In this document: one piece after another, positions 56,485 through 64,000 of the stretch
How the letters are laid out: the number at the start of each line of letters is the position of its first letter
How positions within the stretch are numbered: the stretch's first letter is position 1
Made by a program: the position numbers and the translations under genes
The notes under the pieces: generated by a model
What the model saw: only the letters and a program-made list of their open reading frames with translations
Told to the model about the DNA's origin: nothing
Databases searched by the model: none
Source: Pseudidiomarina donghaiensis
GTDB taxonomy: Bacteria > Pseudomonadota > Gammaproteobacteria > Enterobacterales > Alteromonadaceae
Direction of reading: 5' to 3'
Assembly (NCBI RefSeq): GCF_900116895.1
Contig: NZ_FPCF01000006.1
Location: 62,001 to 126,000, forward strand
DNA length: 64,000 nt

Positions 56485-58320
56485 TTAGCTGGCCTGTTTC
56501 AGTGCGTTGGCTTGGGCGCGAGCACCGGCAATACTGGTGTCTTGCTGTTTACGGTGATAATGGCGAGCTTGGTGTTCTTTGCGACGCCCTTGGCTAAACG
56601 AGCTCACCCGCTTTAAGTAACCAATCACACGCGTGCCATAGTCCACATCCGCTGAACCACACGATGAACACTCGCACAGCGTACGCTTGTCGATATGCTC
56701 GCAGTCGTTACAGATGGTAATTTTCACATTGATGCAGAAGTAGTTACAGCCGGTCGTGGCAGCAATGTTGAGCATGGATAAATAGCCGTCTTCGGTGAGT
56801 TTCTCATCAAGGTTCAAATGCAACGCCGAGCCGCCATCTAAAAATTCAATCAACTCGTTGCCGTGCATCACGAATTTATCGAGCGAGTTGGTGTTTTCGT
56901 CTTCAACCACATAAAAATACGAGTTGTAGCAGTCACGTGGAACAAAGTAGCCGTCTTCGCGGTCCCACTTGGCGTTTTTAACTCCTAAGTTTTCAGCTGG
57001 CACAAACTCAGTATTAAACATGTAGCCGTATTCTTGTTTGGCCCGTTTGTTTGCGTCATAAATCACTTTCAAATGGCGCTGTACAAATTCAATGTAATCG
57101 CGATTGTTGCTTGCTGTTAGCCCTTGTGACTCAGCGGCTTCTACCATGCCGTTAATGCCGATGGTTAAAAACTGCTTGTCGAGCGAAATAAAACCAGCGT
57201 CGTACACCGTGAGCAATCCCGCTTCTTTGTATTCTTCCATAATGCGGCGGTAAGCCACCTGGTACTTATGAATTTTCTCAATTTCGGCGTTCAAGTCGCG
57301 GCCGTCTTGCACCAAACGGTTCATATTAATGGTGATGACGTTAATAGAGCCGGTTGCCACGCCGCCCGCGCCCAGCGTATACGAGAAGGTGTTGTCGGCA
57401 ATTTCACTGCGTAAACGGCAGCATGATGCTAACGAGTCAGCATTTGGCGACAGATAAACAAAGAACGAGTTGCCGTCCGCTAATTCATGGGCAATATGGC
57501 GTGCAAACTCTTGGTCTTTGCACTGGCCGTTGTCGGTTAACATCGCCACGGTGACTACCGGGAAAGTTAAGATAGTTTTCTTGCGCTCTTCGTTAAACCA
57601 GTGCAAGAAGAAGTCTTGTAATTTGCTAACCGAGTCCCAGCTGCTTTTTGAAAAGTCTGGGAACACAAAGTCGCCAAACATGCTGTCAAAATAATGCTGG
57701 TCATACACCGAGATATTCCAGAATACACTCTGGTAGCCACGTGCTGCAGCAGGTTGGTTTAATGCATACACCACATGTTGCAAATGGTTTTCAATTTCGT
57801 GGCGATGGGTTTCTAGGTAGTTGTCACCATAATCGCGACGCGCAAAATGGTCGAAGTACGCCAAAAACTCCACCGTCGCTACTGCGCCAGCGAACTGCGA
57901 GCTAACCGCAAAAACAAAGTTCACAAAGGTACCGCAGAAACTTTCAAGGTGCTTCGGCGCTTTTGACTCGCCACCAAGTTTGGTTAAACCGTCACGCAAA
58001 AACGGATACATGGTTACCGACACGCAGTAAGGCTTTAAGCTGGTTTCGTCATGCACATAAATTTCATGATCTTCAATTTGGCGAATATACTCTTGGCCTA
58101 AGTCGGCACCAAACAACTCACTAATTTTGGTACTAACCTGCTTGCGGTTTATCTGCACAAAAAAGTCTTTCATGAGTTCTGCTTCAAGTGTCGCAATATT
58201 CTTCTGCGTCACATTGGCATTAGCATCCATTTTCGAACCATCGGCCGCGTTTTGGGCCGAAACATACTGGTTAATGAATTCCATTTTCGCGTTAACTTGA
58301 TCTGGGTGTAAGCGCAACAT
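56485..58320 (-). CDS. nrdD: Anaerobic ribonucleoside-triphosphate reductase, large subunit
   Basis: A 611-residue class III reductase. The radical Gly lies in RVIGYLKRVSSFS near the C-terminus, preceded by the zinc-type cysteines CNDC and CSSC. The thiol region SFCGTFVNF is present. It is about 100 residues shorter than E. coli NrdD because it has no N-terminal ATP-cone, so the activity-site regulation by dATP is probably missing. It lies 61 bases downstream of nrdG. Confidence 0.93.
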   Translation of the reverse strand: MLRLHPDQVNAKMEFINQYVSAQNAADGSKMDANANVTQKNIATLEAELMKDFFVQINRKQVSTKISELFGADLGQEYIRQIEDHEIYVHDETSLKPYCVSVTMYPFLRDGLTKLGGESKAPKHLESFCGTFVNFVFAVSSQFAGAVATVEFLAYFDHFARRDYGDNYLETHRHEIENHLQHVVYALNQPAAARGYQSVFWNISVYDQHYFDSMFGDFVFPDFSKSSWDSVSKLQDFFLHWFNEERKKTILTFPVVTVAMLTDNGQCKDQEFARHIAHELADGNSFFVYLSPNADSLASCCRLRSEIADNTFSYTLGAGGVATGSINVITINMNRLVQDGRDLNAEIEKIHKYQVAYRRIMEEYKEAGLLTVYDAGFISLDKQFLTIGINGMVEAAESQGLTASNNRDYIEFVQRHLKVIYDANKRAKQEYGYMFNTEFVPAENLGVKNAKWDREDGYFVPRDCYNSYFYVVEDENTNSLDKFVMHGNELIEFLDGGSALHLNLDEKLTEDGYLSMLNIAATTGCNYFCINVKITICNDCEHIDKRTLCECSSCGSADVDYGTRVIGYLKRVSSFSQGRRKEHQARHYHRKQQDTSIAGARAQANALKQAS

Positions 58321-58381
58321 AAGTGTTCTCCTTGATTATTATTTATGGTTCCGGTTTCGCGCACGGCGTTAGTTTCTTGCA

Positions 58382-58831
58382 TTAAGAAACAAACCGGCAA
58401 TTCAATAGCTGCTGGTTGCGTAAGTCATAAAACTTCTGGTTGGTGGTGGGGCTATCAAGGCCACCAAGCTGTGCAATCCAAGGCCCCGTTTTGAGGTACG
58501 TCAATTGTTCTTTAATTGCCAAAGACACATCGTCGTAGCCAGTGTATAAACAGGTATTAAGCCCAGCTTCTCGGGCTTGCTTTAGGTGGGCGATGAGCGC
58601 TTCTGGTTGCCATTCGCCGCCTAAAAACAATACGCAGGTAATCAGGTTGCGATACTGTGCCAAACGCGTTGTGAAGTAGTCGGAAGTAAGCGCCTCACCA
58701 CTTCCAACTGGCCAACTATCAACGCTGTGGCAGCCCTTGCATCCCACTGGACAGCCGGTGATGGTGTAGGCAAGGGACACTTCACCCGGAACCTCTTGAA
58801 ACACCACTTGTTCAGCACTGTATCGCAACAT
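58382..58831 (-). CDS. nrdG: Anaerobic ribonucleotide reductase activating enzyme
   Basis: A 149-residue radical SAM activase that installs the glycyl radical in NrdD. The cluster motif is CPVGCKGC (CX3CX2C), typical for NrdG. It is transcribed before nrdD, the reverse of the E. coli order. An FNR box and a suitably spaced -10 lie upstream. Confidence 0.94.
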   Translation of the reverse strand: MLRYSAEQVVFQEVPGEVSLAYTITGCPVGCKGCHSVDSWPVGSGEALTSDYFTTRLAQYRNLITCVLFLGGEWQPEALIAHLKQAREAGLNTCLYTGYDDVSLAIKEQLTYLKTGPWIAQLGGLDSPTTNQKFYDLRNQQLLNCRFVS

Positions 58832-58885
58832 GAAATACCTATATATTGTGTGTGGTTATTTATTTAACACCATATCTTGTGTTTC

Positions 58886-58926
58886 AGCATAGTCTCCACA
58901 CACGAACATGCATTGATCTAGATCAA
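58886..58926 (-). promoter_or_regulatory. FNR-dependent promoter of nrdGD
   Basis: TTGATCTAGATCAA at 58913-58926 is a perfect FNR box. On the minus strand TATGCT (58886-58891) begins 21 bases after it, placing the box near -41.5, the class II activator position. Confidence 0.85.
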
Positions 58927-59023
58927 TAAAAACTACCTACAATGGGTATACCCCCAATGCACCTCTGCATTACCCCTTCAGCGCAATTTTCTATAGACGC
59001 TCTACATGCGATTCTTGTACCCG

Positions 59024-59079
59024 GGTAATTTCTACCGACGTGGTGTATTTCACCGCAGAAGAACTGGGTTGAATTAACC
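59024..59079 (+). promoter_or_regulatory. Three NorR enhancer sites upstream of norB
   Basis: GGT-N7-ACC occurs at 59024-59036, 59042-59054 and 59067-59079, all perfect. Their centres are about 94, 76 and 51 bases upstream of the -24 GG of the norB sigma-54 promoter. This is the triplet layout known for NorR. Confidence 0.88.
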
Positions 59080-59121
59080 CACAAAAATGAATTTTCCGTG
59101 GGTTTTCAGTCAGGTAAAAAC

Positions 59122-59137
59122 TGGCACGGAGCTTGCT
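59122..59137 (+). promoter_or_regulatory. Sigma-54 promoter of norB
   Basis: TGGCACGGAGCTTGCT matches the -24/-12 consensus TGGCACG-N4-TTGCW at every position. Confidence 0.93.
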
Positions 59138-59216
59138 AAAGAGACGGGGTGAGCGTTTTGCTTGCGCACCAACTAGCGAAAGAAAACGCAATCTTGATTA
59201 AAGGGAGAATCAACTC

Positions 59217-59261
59217 ATGCAACAACATCAACAGCCGGAGGTGCCAAATGGCCGGTTATAA
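59217..59261 (+). CDS. Possible 14-residue leader peptide overlapping norB
   Basis: ATG at 59217, with AAGGGAG ending 9 bases before it, opens MQQHQQPEVPNGRL and stops at 59261, so it overlaps the first 14 bases of norB in another frame. The norB ribosome site (CGGAGG) lies inside it. Translational coupling is possible. It could equally be chance. Confidence 0.4.
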   Translation: MQQHQQPEVPNGRL

Positions 59262-61527
59262 AAAGTTATGGTGGATACTAATTGCCATTTTGGCGATCAC
59301 CTTTGGTGTCCTTGGTTATTTCGGTAAAGAAGTTTACCGTGTCGCTCCGCCGATTCCTGATCAAGTGGTGACCGAGTCGGGTCAATTACTGATGACGGAA
59401 GAGACGATTCTAGATGGTCAAACCGCATGGCAATCTGTCGGTGGTATGCAATTAGGTTCTATTTGGGGCCACGGTGCATATCAAGCTCCAGACTGGACTG
59501 CTGACTGGTTACACCGCGAGCTGTTAGCGTGGTTGGAAATTAGTGCACAAAACCAGTATGGGCAAAGCTATGAAAGCTTATCACCGGCTGAGCAAAACGG
59601 CCTGCAATTTGCGCTAAAAGAAGAGTATCGCACATCATCACAATACGATGCCGAAACCGATACCTTGACTGTAAGCGCTGTTCGTGCAGAAGCCATGGCG
59701 CAAACCGCTGAGTACTACAGCCGTTTGTTTAGTGATGATATTTCACTACGCAGCACTCGCGAAAACTACGCCATGAAAGAGAATACATTACCCAGCGCAG
59801 AACGCCGCGAAGTCATGACTCAGTTCTTCTTCTGGACTGCTTGGGCCGCCGCGACTGAGCGCCCTGATAGCGACGTAACTTATACCAACAACTGGCCGCA
59901 TGAGCCGTTAATTGATAACAAACCAAGTACTGAAAATCTTATTTGGTCATTGGTGTCTATTATTCTGTTAATTGCCGGTGTTGGTGGCTTGATCTGGGCT
60001 TGGGCATTCTTGCGTGATCACGACGAAGAAGAACCTGCAGCGCCAGCCAAAGACCCTATCAGCTTGGTTAATTTAACCCCTTCACAAAAAGCACTAGGCA
60101 AATACCTGTTCTTGGTTATGGCCCTGTTTATTGTGCAAATTTTCTTGGGTGGTTTTACTGCTCACTATACCGTTGAAGGCCAAACTTTCTATGGCATTAA
60201 CGTATCTGAGTGGTTCCCGTACTCACTGGTACGTACCTGGCACATACAAGCTGCCTTGTTCTGGATTGCCACCGGCTTCTTAGCTGCAGGCTTATTCTTA
60301 GCGCCAATCATTAATGGCGGTAAAGATCCGAAGTTCCAGAAGCTTGGTGTTGATATCTTGTTCTGGGCCTTGGTTGTTGTTGTTGCCGGCTCGTTCATTG
60401 GTAACTACTTAGCCATTGCGCAAATCATGCCTGAAAACCTGAGCTTCTGGTTAGGTCACCAAGGTTATGAATACGTCGACCTTGGTCGCTTGTGGCAAAT
60501 TGGTAAGTTCTTAGGCATCGTGTTCTGGTTAGGCTTAATGTTGCGCGGCGTTGTTGGCGCGTTCAAACAGCCTGGCGACAAGAACTTGTTAGCCTTGTTA
60601 ACCGCTTCAGTGGTTGCTATTGGCCTATTCTATGGCGCTGGCTTCTTCTATGGTGAACGTACTCACATTTCTATCATGGAATACTGGCGCTGGTGGATTG
60701 TTCACCTGTGGGTAGAAGGCTTCTTTGAAGTATTCGCAACCGCAGCCTTGGCATTCATCTTCCACAGCATGGGCTTAGTGTCTCGCCGTATGGCTACTGC
60801 TGCTTCATTAGCATCAGCGTCACTATTCATGTTGGGTGGCGTACCAGGTACTTTCCACCACCTGTACTTCTCAGGTACTACTACACCAATTATGGCTGTA
60901 GGCGCGACTTTCTCTGCGCTTGAAGTTGTACCTTTAGTTGTACTTGGCTACGAAGCTTGGGAAAACTGGAGCCTGCAACGCAAAGCAGAGTGGATGCAAC
61001 GCATTAAGTGGCCACTATTGTGCTTCGTTGCGGTAGCGTTCTGGAACTTCTTGGGTGCCGGCGTATTGGGCTTCATGATTAACCCACCAATTGCGCTCTA
61101 CTACATTCAAGGTTTGAACACGACACCGACTCACGCTCACGCAGCACTGTTTGGGGTGTACGGTTTCCTAGCTATCGGTTTCGTATTATTAATCTTGCGC
61201 TATATTCGTCCGAACTTCGCGTTCAACGACAAGATTATGAAAACTGGTTTCTGGTGGTTAAACATCGGCCTATGCCTCATGTTGTTCACTAGCTTGTTAC
61301 CTGTTGGCTTTATCCAGTTCTTTGCTTCAGCCTCTGAAGGCTTGTGGTATGCACGTAGCGAAGAGTTCATGCAACAGCCGTTGCTACAGAGCTTGCGCTG
61401 GATTCGTACCGTAGGCGACGTGGTATTCATTATCGGTGGTTTGGCGGTTGCTTATCAGGTTGTTATTGGCCTGTGGGGCAAACAGCAAAACGCTGAATTA
61501 GATGCCAAACCGGTAACAGTTAAATAA
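59248..61527 (+). CDS. norB: Quinol-dependent nitric oxide reductase (qNOR)
   Basis: A 759-residue single-subunit enzyme reducing NO to N2O with quinol electrons. A membrane anchor (about 7-27) and a periplasmic domain of about 200 residues come before a haem-copper oxidase-like core of twelve or so helices. Haem and FeB His ligands are visible in VRTWHIQAALFWI, EYWRWWIVHLWVEGFFE, FHHLYF and HAHAALFG. The start at 59248 has CGGAGG upstream and the conserved N-terminus. It should detoxify NO or respire it; no nitrite reductase gene is in the window. Confidence 0.96.
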   Translation: MAGYKKLWWILIAILAITFGVLGYFGKEVYRVAPPIPDQVVTESGQLLMTEETILDGQTAWQSVGGMQLGSIWGHGAYQAPDWTADWLHRELLAWLEISAQNQYGQSYESLSPAEQNGLQFALKEEYRTSSQYDAETDTLTVSAVRAEAMAQTAEYYSRLFSDDISLRSTRENYAMKENTLPSAERREVMTQFFFWTAWAAATERPDSDVTYTNNWPHEPLIDNKPSTENLIWSLVSIILLIAGVGGLIWAWAFLRDHDEEEPAAPAKDPISLVNLTPSQKALGKYLFLVMALFIVQIFLGGFTAHYTVEGQTFYGINVSEWFPYSLVRTWHIQAALFWIATGFLAAGLFLAPIINGGKDPKFQKLGVDILFWALVVVVAGSFIGNYLAIAQIMPENLSFWLGHQGYEYVDLGRLWQIGKFLGIVFWLGLMLRGVVGAFKQPGDKNLLALLTASVVAIGLFYGAGFFYGERTHISIMEYWRWWIVHLWVEGFFEVFATAALAFIFHSMGLVSRRMATAASLASASLFMLGGVPGTFHHLYFSGTTTPIMAVGATFSALEVVPLVVLGYEAWENWSLQRKAEWMQRIKWPLLCFVAVAFWNFLGAGVLGFMINPPIALYYIQGLNTTPTHAHAALFGVYGFLAIGFVLLILRYIRPNFAFNDKIMKTGFWWLNIGLCLMLFTSLLPVGFIQFFASASEGLWYARSEEFMQQPLLQSLRWIRTVGDVVFIIGGLAVAYQVVIGLWGKQQNAELDAKPVTVK

Positions 61528-61564
61528 CTGTACGTGACATAACACACGTAAAAAAATGTTGTTG

Positions 61565-61624
61565 ACCGTGGAAACCCCACGGTGATGTTAGCCCGAGGCC
61601 TCCCAACCGCCTCGGGCTTTTTTT
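61565..61624 (+). terminator. norB terminator with a preceding hairpin
   Basis: GCCCGAGGC-CTCCCAACC-GCCTCGGGC followed by seven T (61591-61624) is a textbook terminator. A smaller hairpin ACCGTGG-AAACC-CCACGGT precedes it (61565-61583). The T-run reaches into the stop codon of the convergent permease. Confidence 0.92.
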
Positions 61625-62822
61625 ATGCATAGTGCACAAATAAACCACCTACTAACCACAGCCCACTCATGACACACAGGCCATTCATCAATTTATCGCC
61701 CACTGAAGTGCTGTGATCATGGTGCGAATGGTCATCGCTTTTCGACCGCGACCACAGAATCATCAGCACTGCACTTACCGCCAAAAATAGTCCATTAAGC
61801 ACCAAGCCATAATTTAATTGAAAGAACTCTTGCTCAGCTGGCGAGCTCCAGTTGCTGGCGTTTGGGAGTAAGTCGAATGCCAGTAATCCGTAATGCATAA
61901 GCAGTGAGGCAGCTACCAAACAGACAAATAGCATAAGTGCGATATACAGTGCCATTTTCCAGCCATAATAGCGCGCATTTATTTTCAACACTGGCAGCAC
62001 AATTAAATCAGAAAATATAAACGCCATGACCCCAGCAAAAGCAACACCTTCACCATACAAAATGGCCGCTAGCGGAATATTGCCCATCGAGCCAATAAAA
62101 GTAAAAAATGCAGCGATTGGCCCAACAACAGCTTGCTGCAATAACGACACGAAACCAACTTCTTGGTTACTGCCGACCCCAAGAAACAACCATTCAAAGA
62201 ACGCGCTAGGCACAAAGGCCGACACCACGCCGGCAATGGTAAAACCGATGAGAATGTCTTGCCAAACCATTTGCCATTCCATGACATATTTTTGGCTGAC
62301 TTTTTGCCAAGTATCTTTGCTAAGCAAGTCGCTTAAGGTTGTTTCTTGTTGCTGGCTGTCATCGCTATCACTCTCTCGCGCAGACTCAATTAACTTGGTT
62401 GGGTTAGTTAAGGTAATAAACAACCAAACGAAAAGAATCAGTAATAACCCACCGACGTATTCACCGACAACAAATTGCCAGCCTAGAAAAATTGAAATAA
62501 CAAAGCCGAGCTCGATGACCAAGTTGGTTGAGGCCAACATAAATGCCATCGAGGCACTAAATGCGGCCCCTTTGTTAAACAAAGCTCGCGTAGTGGAGAG
62601 TGCAGCAAAGCTGCAAGAACTTGAGATAAAGCCAAAAAACGTACCTAATGAAATTGATTTTAGGCTGTTAGTGCCCATAGCCGAGCGCATGCGCTGCTTG
62701 GTAATAAGCACTTGAATGAGGCTACTAATAAAGTAACCCAACACAAAAGCCCACAGCGCCATCCAGAAAAAGCCGACACTGGTATAAGCAGCATTCCCCC
62801 AACTGATTAAAAAATCAGACAT
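61623..62822 (-). CDS. ArsP/DUF318-type permease
   Basis: A 399-residue membrane protein with two related halves, each with a helix bundle (GTFFGFISSSCSFAALSTTR; FTFIGSMGNIPLAAILYGEG). A central cytoplasmic loop is rich in Asp/Ser/Gln and a His-rich stretch (DDHSHHDHS) lies before the last helix. ArsP relatives export organoarsenicals, but most family members have unknown substrates. The gene is convergent with norB and downstream of tpm. Confidence 0.85.
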   Translation of the reverse strand: MSDFLISWGNAAYTSVGFFWMALWAFVLGYFISSLIQVLITKQRMRSAMGTNSLKSISLGTFFGFISSSCSFAALSTTRALFNKGAAFSASMAFMLASTNLVIELGFVISIFLGWQFVVGEYVGGLLLILFVWLFITLTNPTKLIESARESDSDDSQQQETTLSDLLSKDTWQKVSQKYVMEWQMVWQDILIGFTIAGVVSAFVPSAFFEWLFLGVGSNQEVGFVSLLQQAVVGPIAAFFTFIGSMGNIPLAAILYGEGVAFAGVMAFIFSDLIVLPVLKINARYYGWKMALYIALMLFVCLVAASLLMHYGLLAFDLLPNASNWSSPAEQEFFQLNYGLVLNGLFLAVSAVLMILWSRSKSDDHSHHDHSTSVGDKLMNGLCVMSGLWLVGGLFVHYA

Positions 62823-62856
62823 TAAACCTCCTCTATGGACTGTTTAAGACGATGTT

Positions 62857-63489
62857 TTAACGTTTAAGCCTATAACAATATTCACTAACCTGCGAATCGC
62901 CATTCAGTGTAAAGCCCGAATTTGTGCACAATGCTTCTACAGTAAACATCGAGCTATACGCGCTCATAACCTCTTGCTCAGAAATAGAAAATGGTGGGCC
63001 TTTCCAATAGTTCTCGGGGTACTCCACAGTAACGAGCAGGCCATGGCTATGTTGCGGTAAAATTTTCAAAAGATGTTCGACATAAGCCGTGCGCATGGTT
63101 GGTGGTAACGCCACCATAGCTGCGCGATCGTACCAAACGTTTACGCCTTGCAAATACTTGGCTGTTAGTTCAAAAAAGTCACCTTGATATAAGGTAATGC
63201 CCGGCGCTCGGTAAGCTTGGAAAGGGCCTTCTTGATGCACACTTGGCGTGAGGTTTTGCTCAGCAAAATATTCTTCAATAGCCGACTGGTTCAGTTCGAT
63301 TCCGAGTACTTGATAACCCTGTTCAAGCAGCCATTTCATGTCGAGCGACTTGCCGCACAGTGGCACAAAAACCGTCACGCCCGGCTTGGCTATCGGCTTG
63401 AAATGCTGAGTTAACAACGGGTGCACATCGTTACGATGAAAGCCAATTTCTCGATTCTTCCACCGCTCGTGCCAAAATTCATGCTCCAT
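62857..63489 (-). CDS. tpm: Thiopurine S-methyltransferase family enzyme
   Basis: A 210-residue SAM-dependent methyltransferase: FWHERWKNREIGFH at the N-terminus, SAM-binding FVPLCGKSLDMKWLLEQGYQ (about 41-60), and YDRAAMVALPP. Bacterial TPMTs act on thiopurines and on selenium or tellurium oxyanions; the natural substrate is unclear. It precedes the permease by 34 bases, so the two may work together. Confidence 0.93.
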   Translation of the reverse strand: MEHEFWHERWKNREIGFHRNDVHPLLTQHFKPIAKPGVTVFVPLCGKSLDMKWLLEQGYQVLGIELNQSAIEEYFAEQNLTPSVHQEGPFQAYRAPGITLYQGDFFELTAKYLQGVNVWYDRAAMVALPPTMRTAYVEHLLKILPQHSHGLLVTVEYPENYWKGPPFSISEQEVMSAYSSMFTVEALCTNSGFTLNGDSQVSEYCYRLKR

Positions 63490-63593
63490 GGCGTACTCCT
63501 TATTCGCACATCTAATGATTTGGCTGTAAACTATACAGCTAACGATTTAAAACCACCAAGCGAATGGCGCGGGTGCTCTTGAAATAAGGCTTT

Positions 63594-64000
63594 ATGAATA
63601 AATTTTCTATTGTCACACGTATCGGTATTGCACTGAGTGCAATGGTTGCCCTAACCATTTTGACGCTTTTGGCGTCGTATTGGCTTTCGGAAAAGGCCGA
63701 CCACGATGCGCTGGCCATTAACGTTGCCGGCTCATTGCGTTATCAGGCTTACCAATACAGCTGGCACGTGATGCACTCGCCTGAGCAGGCACCTGCGGTG
63801 GCACAAGCCCTAAAGGACAGCTGGAATCACAGTGTATTTAATCGCTTTGAACACGAGCAGAGCGAGCTAACGGCGTTATACCAAAACACCCAAGCTAACT
63901 GGCTAGCGTTTCAGCAGCGCGTAGAGCAAGGCGTTATACCTGCAAACAACCTGATGGTAGAAATTCAGCCACAAATTGATCAAATCAATACCTTTGTGAG
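63594..64000 (+). CDS. NarX/NarQ-type nitrate/nitrite sensor kinase, N-terminal part (cut by window end)
   Basis: The first 135 codons of a sensor kinase running off the right edge. A membrane helix (about 12-32) is followed by the periplasmic sensor region with NVAGSLRYQAYQY (43-55), matching the P-box (AGSLRMQSYR type) of NarX/NarQ that binds nitrate and nitrite. The kinase domains lie beyond the window, so NarX and NarQ cannot be separated. Confidence 0.85.
   Translation, partial: MNKFSIVTRIGIALSAMVALTILTLLASYWLSEKADHDALAINVAGSLRYQAYQYSWHVMHSPEQAPAVAQALKDSWNHSVFNRFEHEQSELTALYQNTQANWLAFQQRVEQGVIPANNLMVEIQPQIDQINTFV

Larger units (their letters stand above)
58832..59247. other. Divergent nrdG-norB regulatory region (416 bases)
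   Basis: There is no gene apart from a possible 14-codon leader. From left to right: the nrdG leader and promoter with a perfect FNR box; GGGTATACCCCC at 58944 and TACCCCTTCAG at 58971; three NorR-type sites (59024-59079); a sigma-54 promoter (59122-59137); and the norB leader. An in-frame GTG at 59149 lies just downstream of the sigma-54 promoter, but the conserved NorB N-terminus starts at 59248. Confidence 0.8.

Noticed and set aside
59149-59247. 33-residue N-terminal extension of NorB from an in-frame GTG
   Set aside because: The extension has no family similarity I can see. The ATG at 59248 has a strong ribosome site and gives the expected N-terminal anchor.
62026-62715. Long open frame opposite the permease gene (229 codons)
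   Set aside because: It lies fully antisense to a well-supported membrane protein gene, and its composition is what a reversed hydrophobic gene gives.
1-64000. tRNA, rRNA, prophage, integron or insertion sequence genes
   Set aside because: None was recognised on either strand.

Overview
The window reads as ordinary chromosome from a marine-type gammaproteobacterium. The gene orders pilMNOPQ-aroK-aroB-dam, argS-SPOR-hslVU-rraA and argCBFGH with an argH-argA fusion, together with the protein sequences, point to an alteromonad relative (Idiomarinaceae would fit). That placement is inference from gene content; there is no rRNA or tRNA here to test it. Genes are dense on both strands with few long gaps, and I see no prophage, insertion sequence or CRISPR array.

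Layout. 1-2.7 kb: the last codons of an unidentified gene, then yihY-like, dtd, a GNAT/hotdog fusion and a small DksA-type zinc protein. 2.7-8.9 kb: a complete histidine utilisation set (hutH, hutU, hutC, hutI, hutG) with a HutC-type operator. 8.9-17.5 kb: rraA, hslU, hslV, a SPOR protein, argS, priA and a short malic enzyme, then rpmE. 18.3-24.2 kb: the arginine operon argC-B-F-G-H(A) behind a promoter overlapped by an ARG-box. 24.2-27.9 kb: a HigBA-like toxin-antitoxin pair, metJ and divergent metL. 27.9-40.8 kb: mrcA, the type IV pilus assembly operon pilMNOPQ, aroKB, dam, rsmJ, a peroxiredoxin and a flavoprotein. 40.8-46.9 kb: an SGNH hydrolase, the wreck of a two-component hybrid kinase, an Scs-type (suppressor of copper sensitivity) thiol redox operon and an SDR enzyme.

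47-64 kb is a coherent low-oxygen and nitric oxide block: gdt1-like Mn/Ca transporter, fnr, a YtfE-like di-iron protein, norR, ybaN-like, nnrS, ubiV, ubiU, ubiT (oxygen-independent ubiquinone synthesis), hemN, nrdD, nrdG (anaerobic ribonucleotide reductase), norB (quinol nitric oxide reductase), a permease, tpm and the start of a NarX/NarQ-type sensor kinase. Regulatory sites in the DNA tie it together. There is a perfect FNR box before nrdG and near-perfect ones before fnr, hemN and norR. There are also two sigma-54 promoters (norB and the YtfE-like gene), each preceded by three GGT-N7-ACC NorR-type sites at almost the same distances.

The main unexplained structures are dispersed palindromic elements bordered by tandem heptads. 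Two copies of one family (CGAATAA heptads) flank maeB-rpmE, and two loci carry GATATTR heptads. Other points worth a second look are a HigB-like protein that has lost its usual active-site residues, a YtfE-like protein whose CCGG cysteine motif sits at the C-terminal end, and several strong palindromes in intergenic DNA (before pilM, between pilQ and aroK, between gdt1 and fnr).
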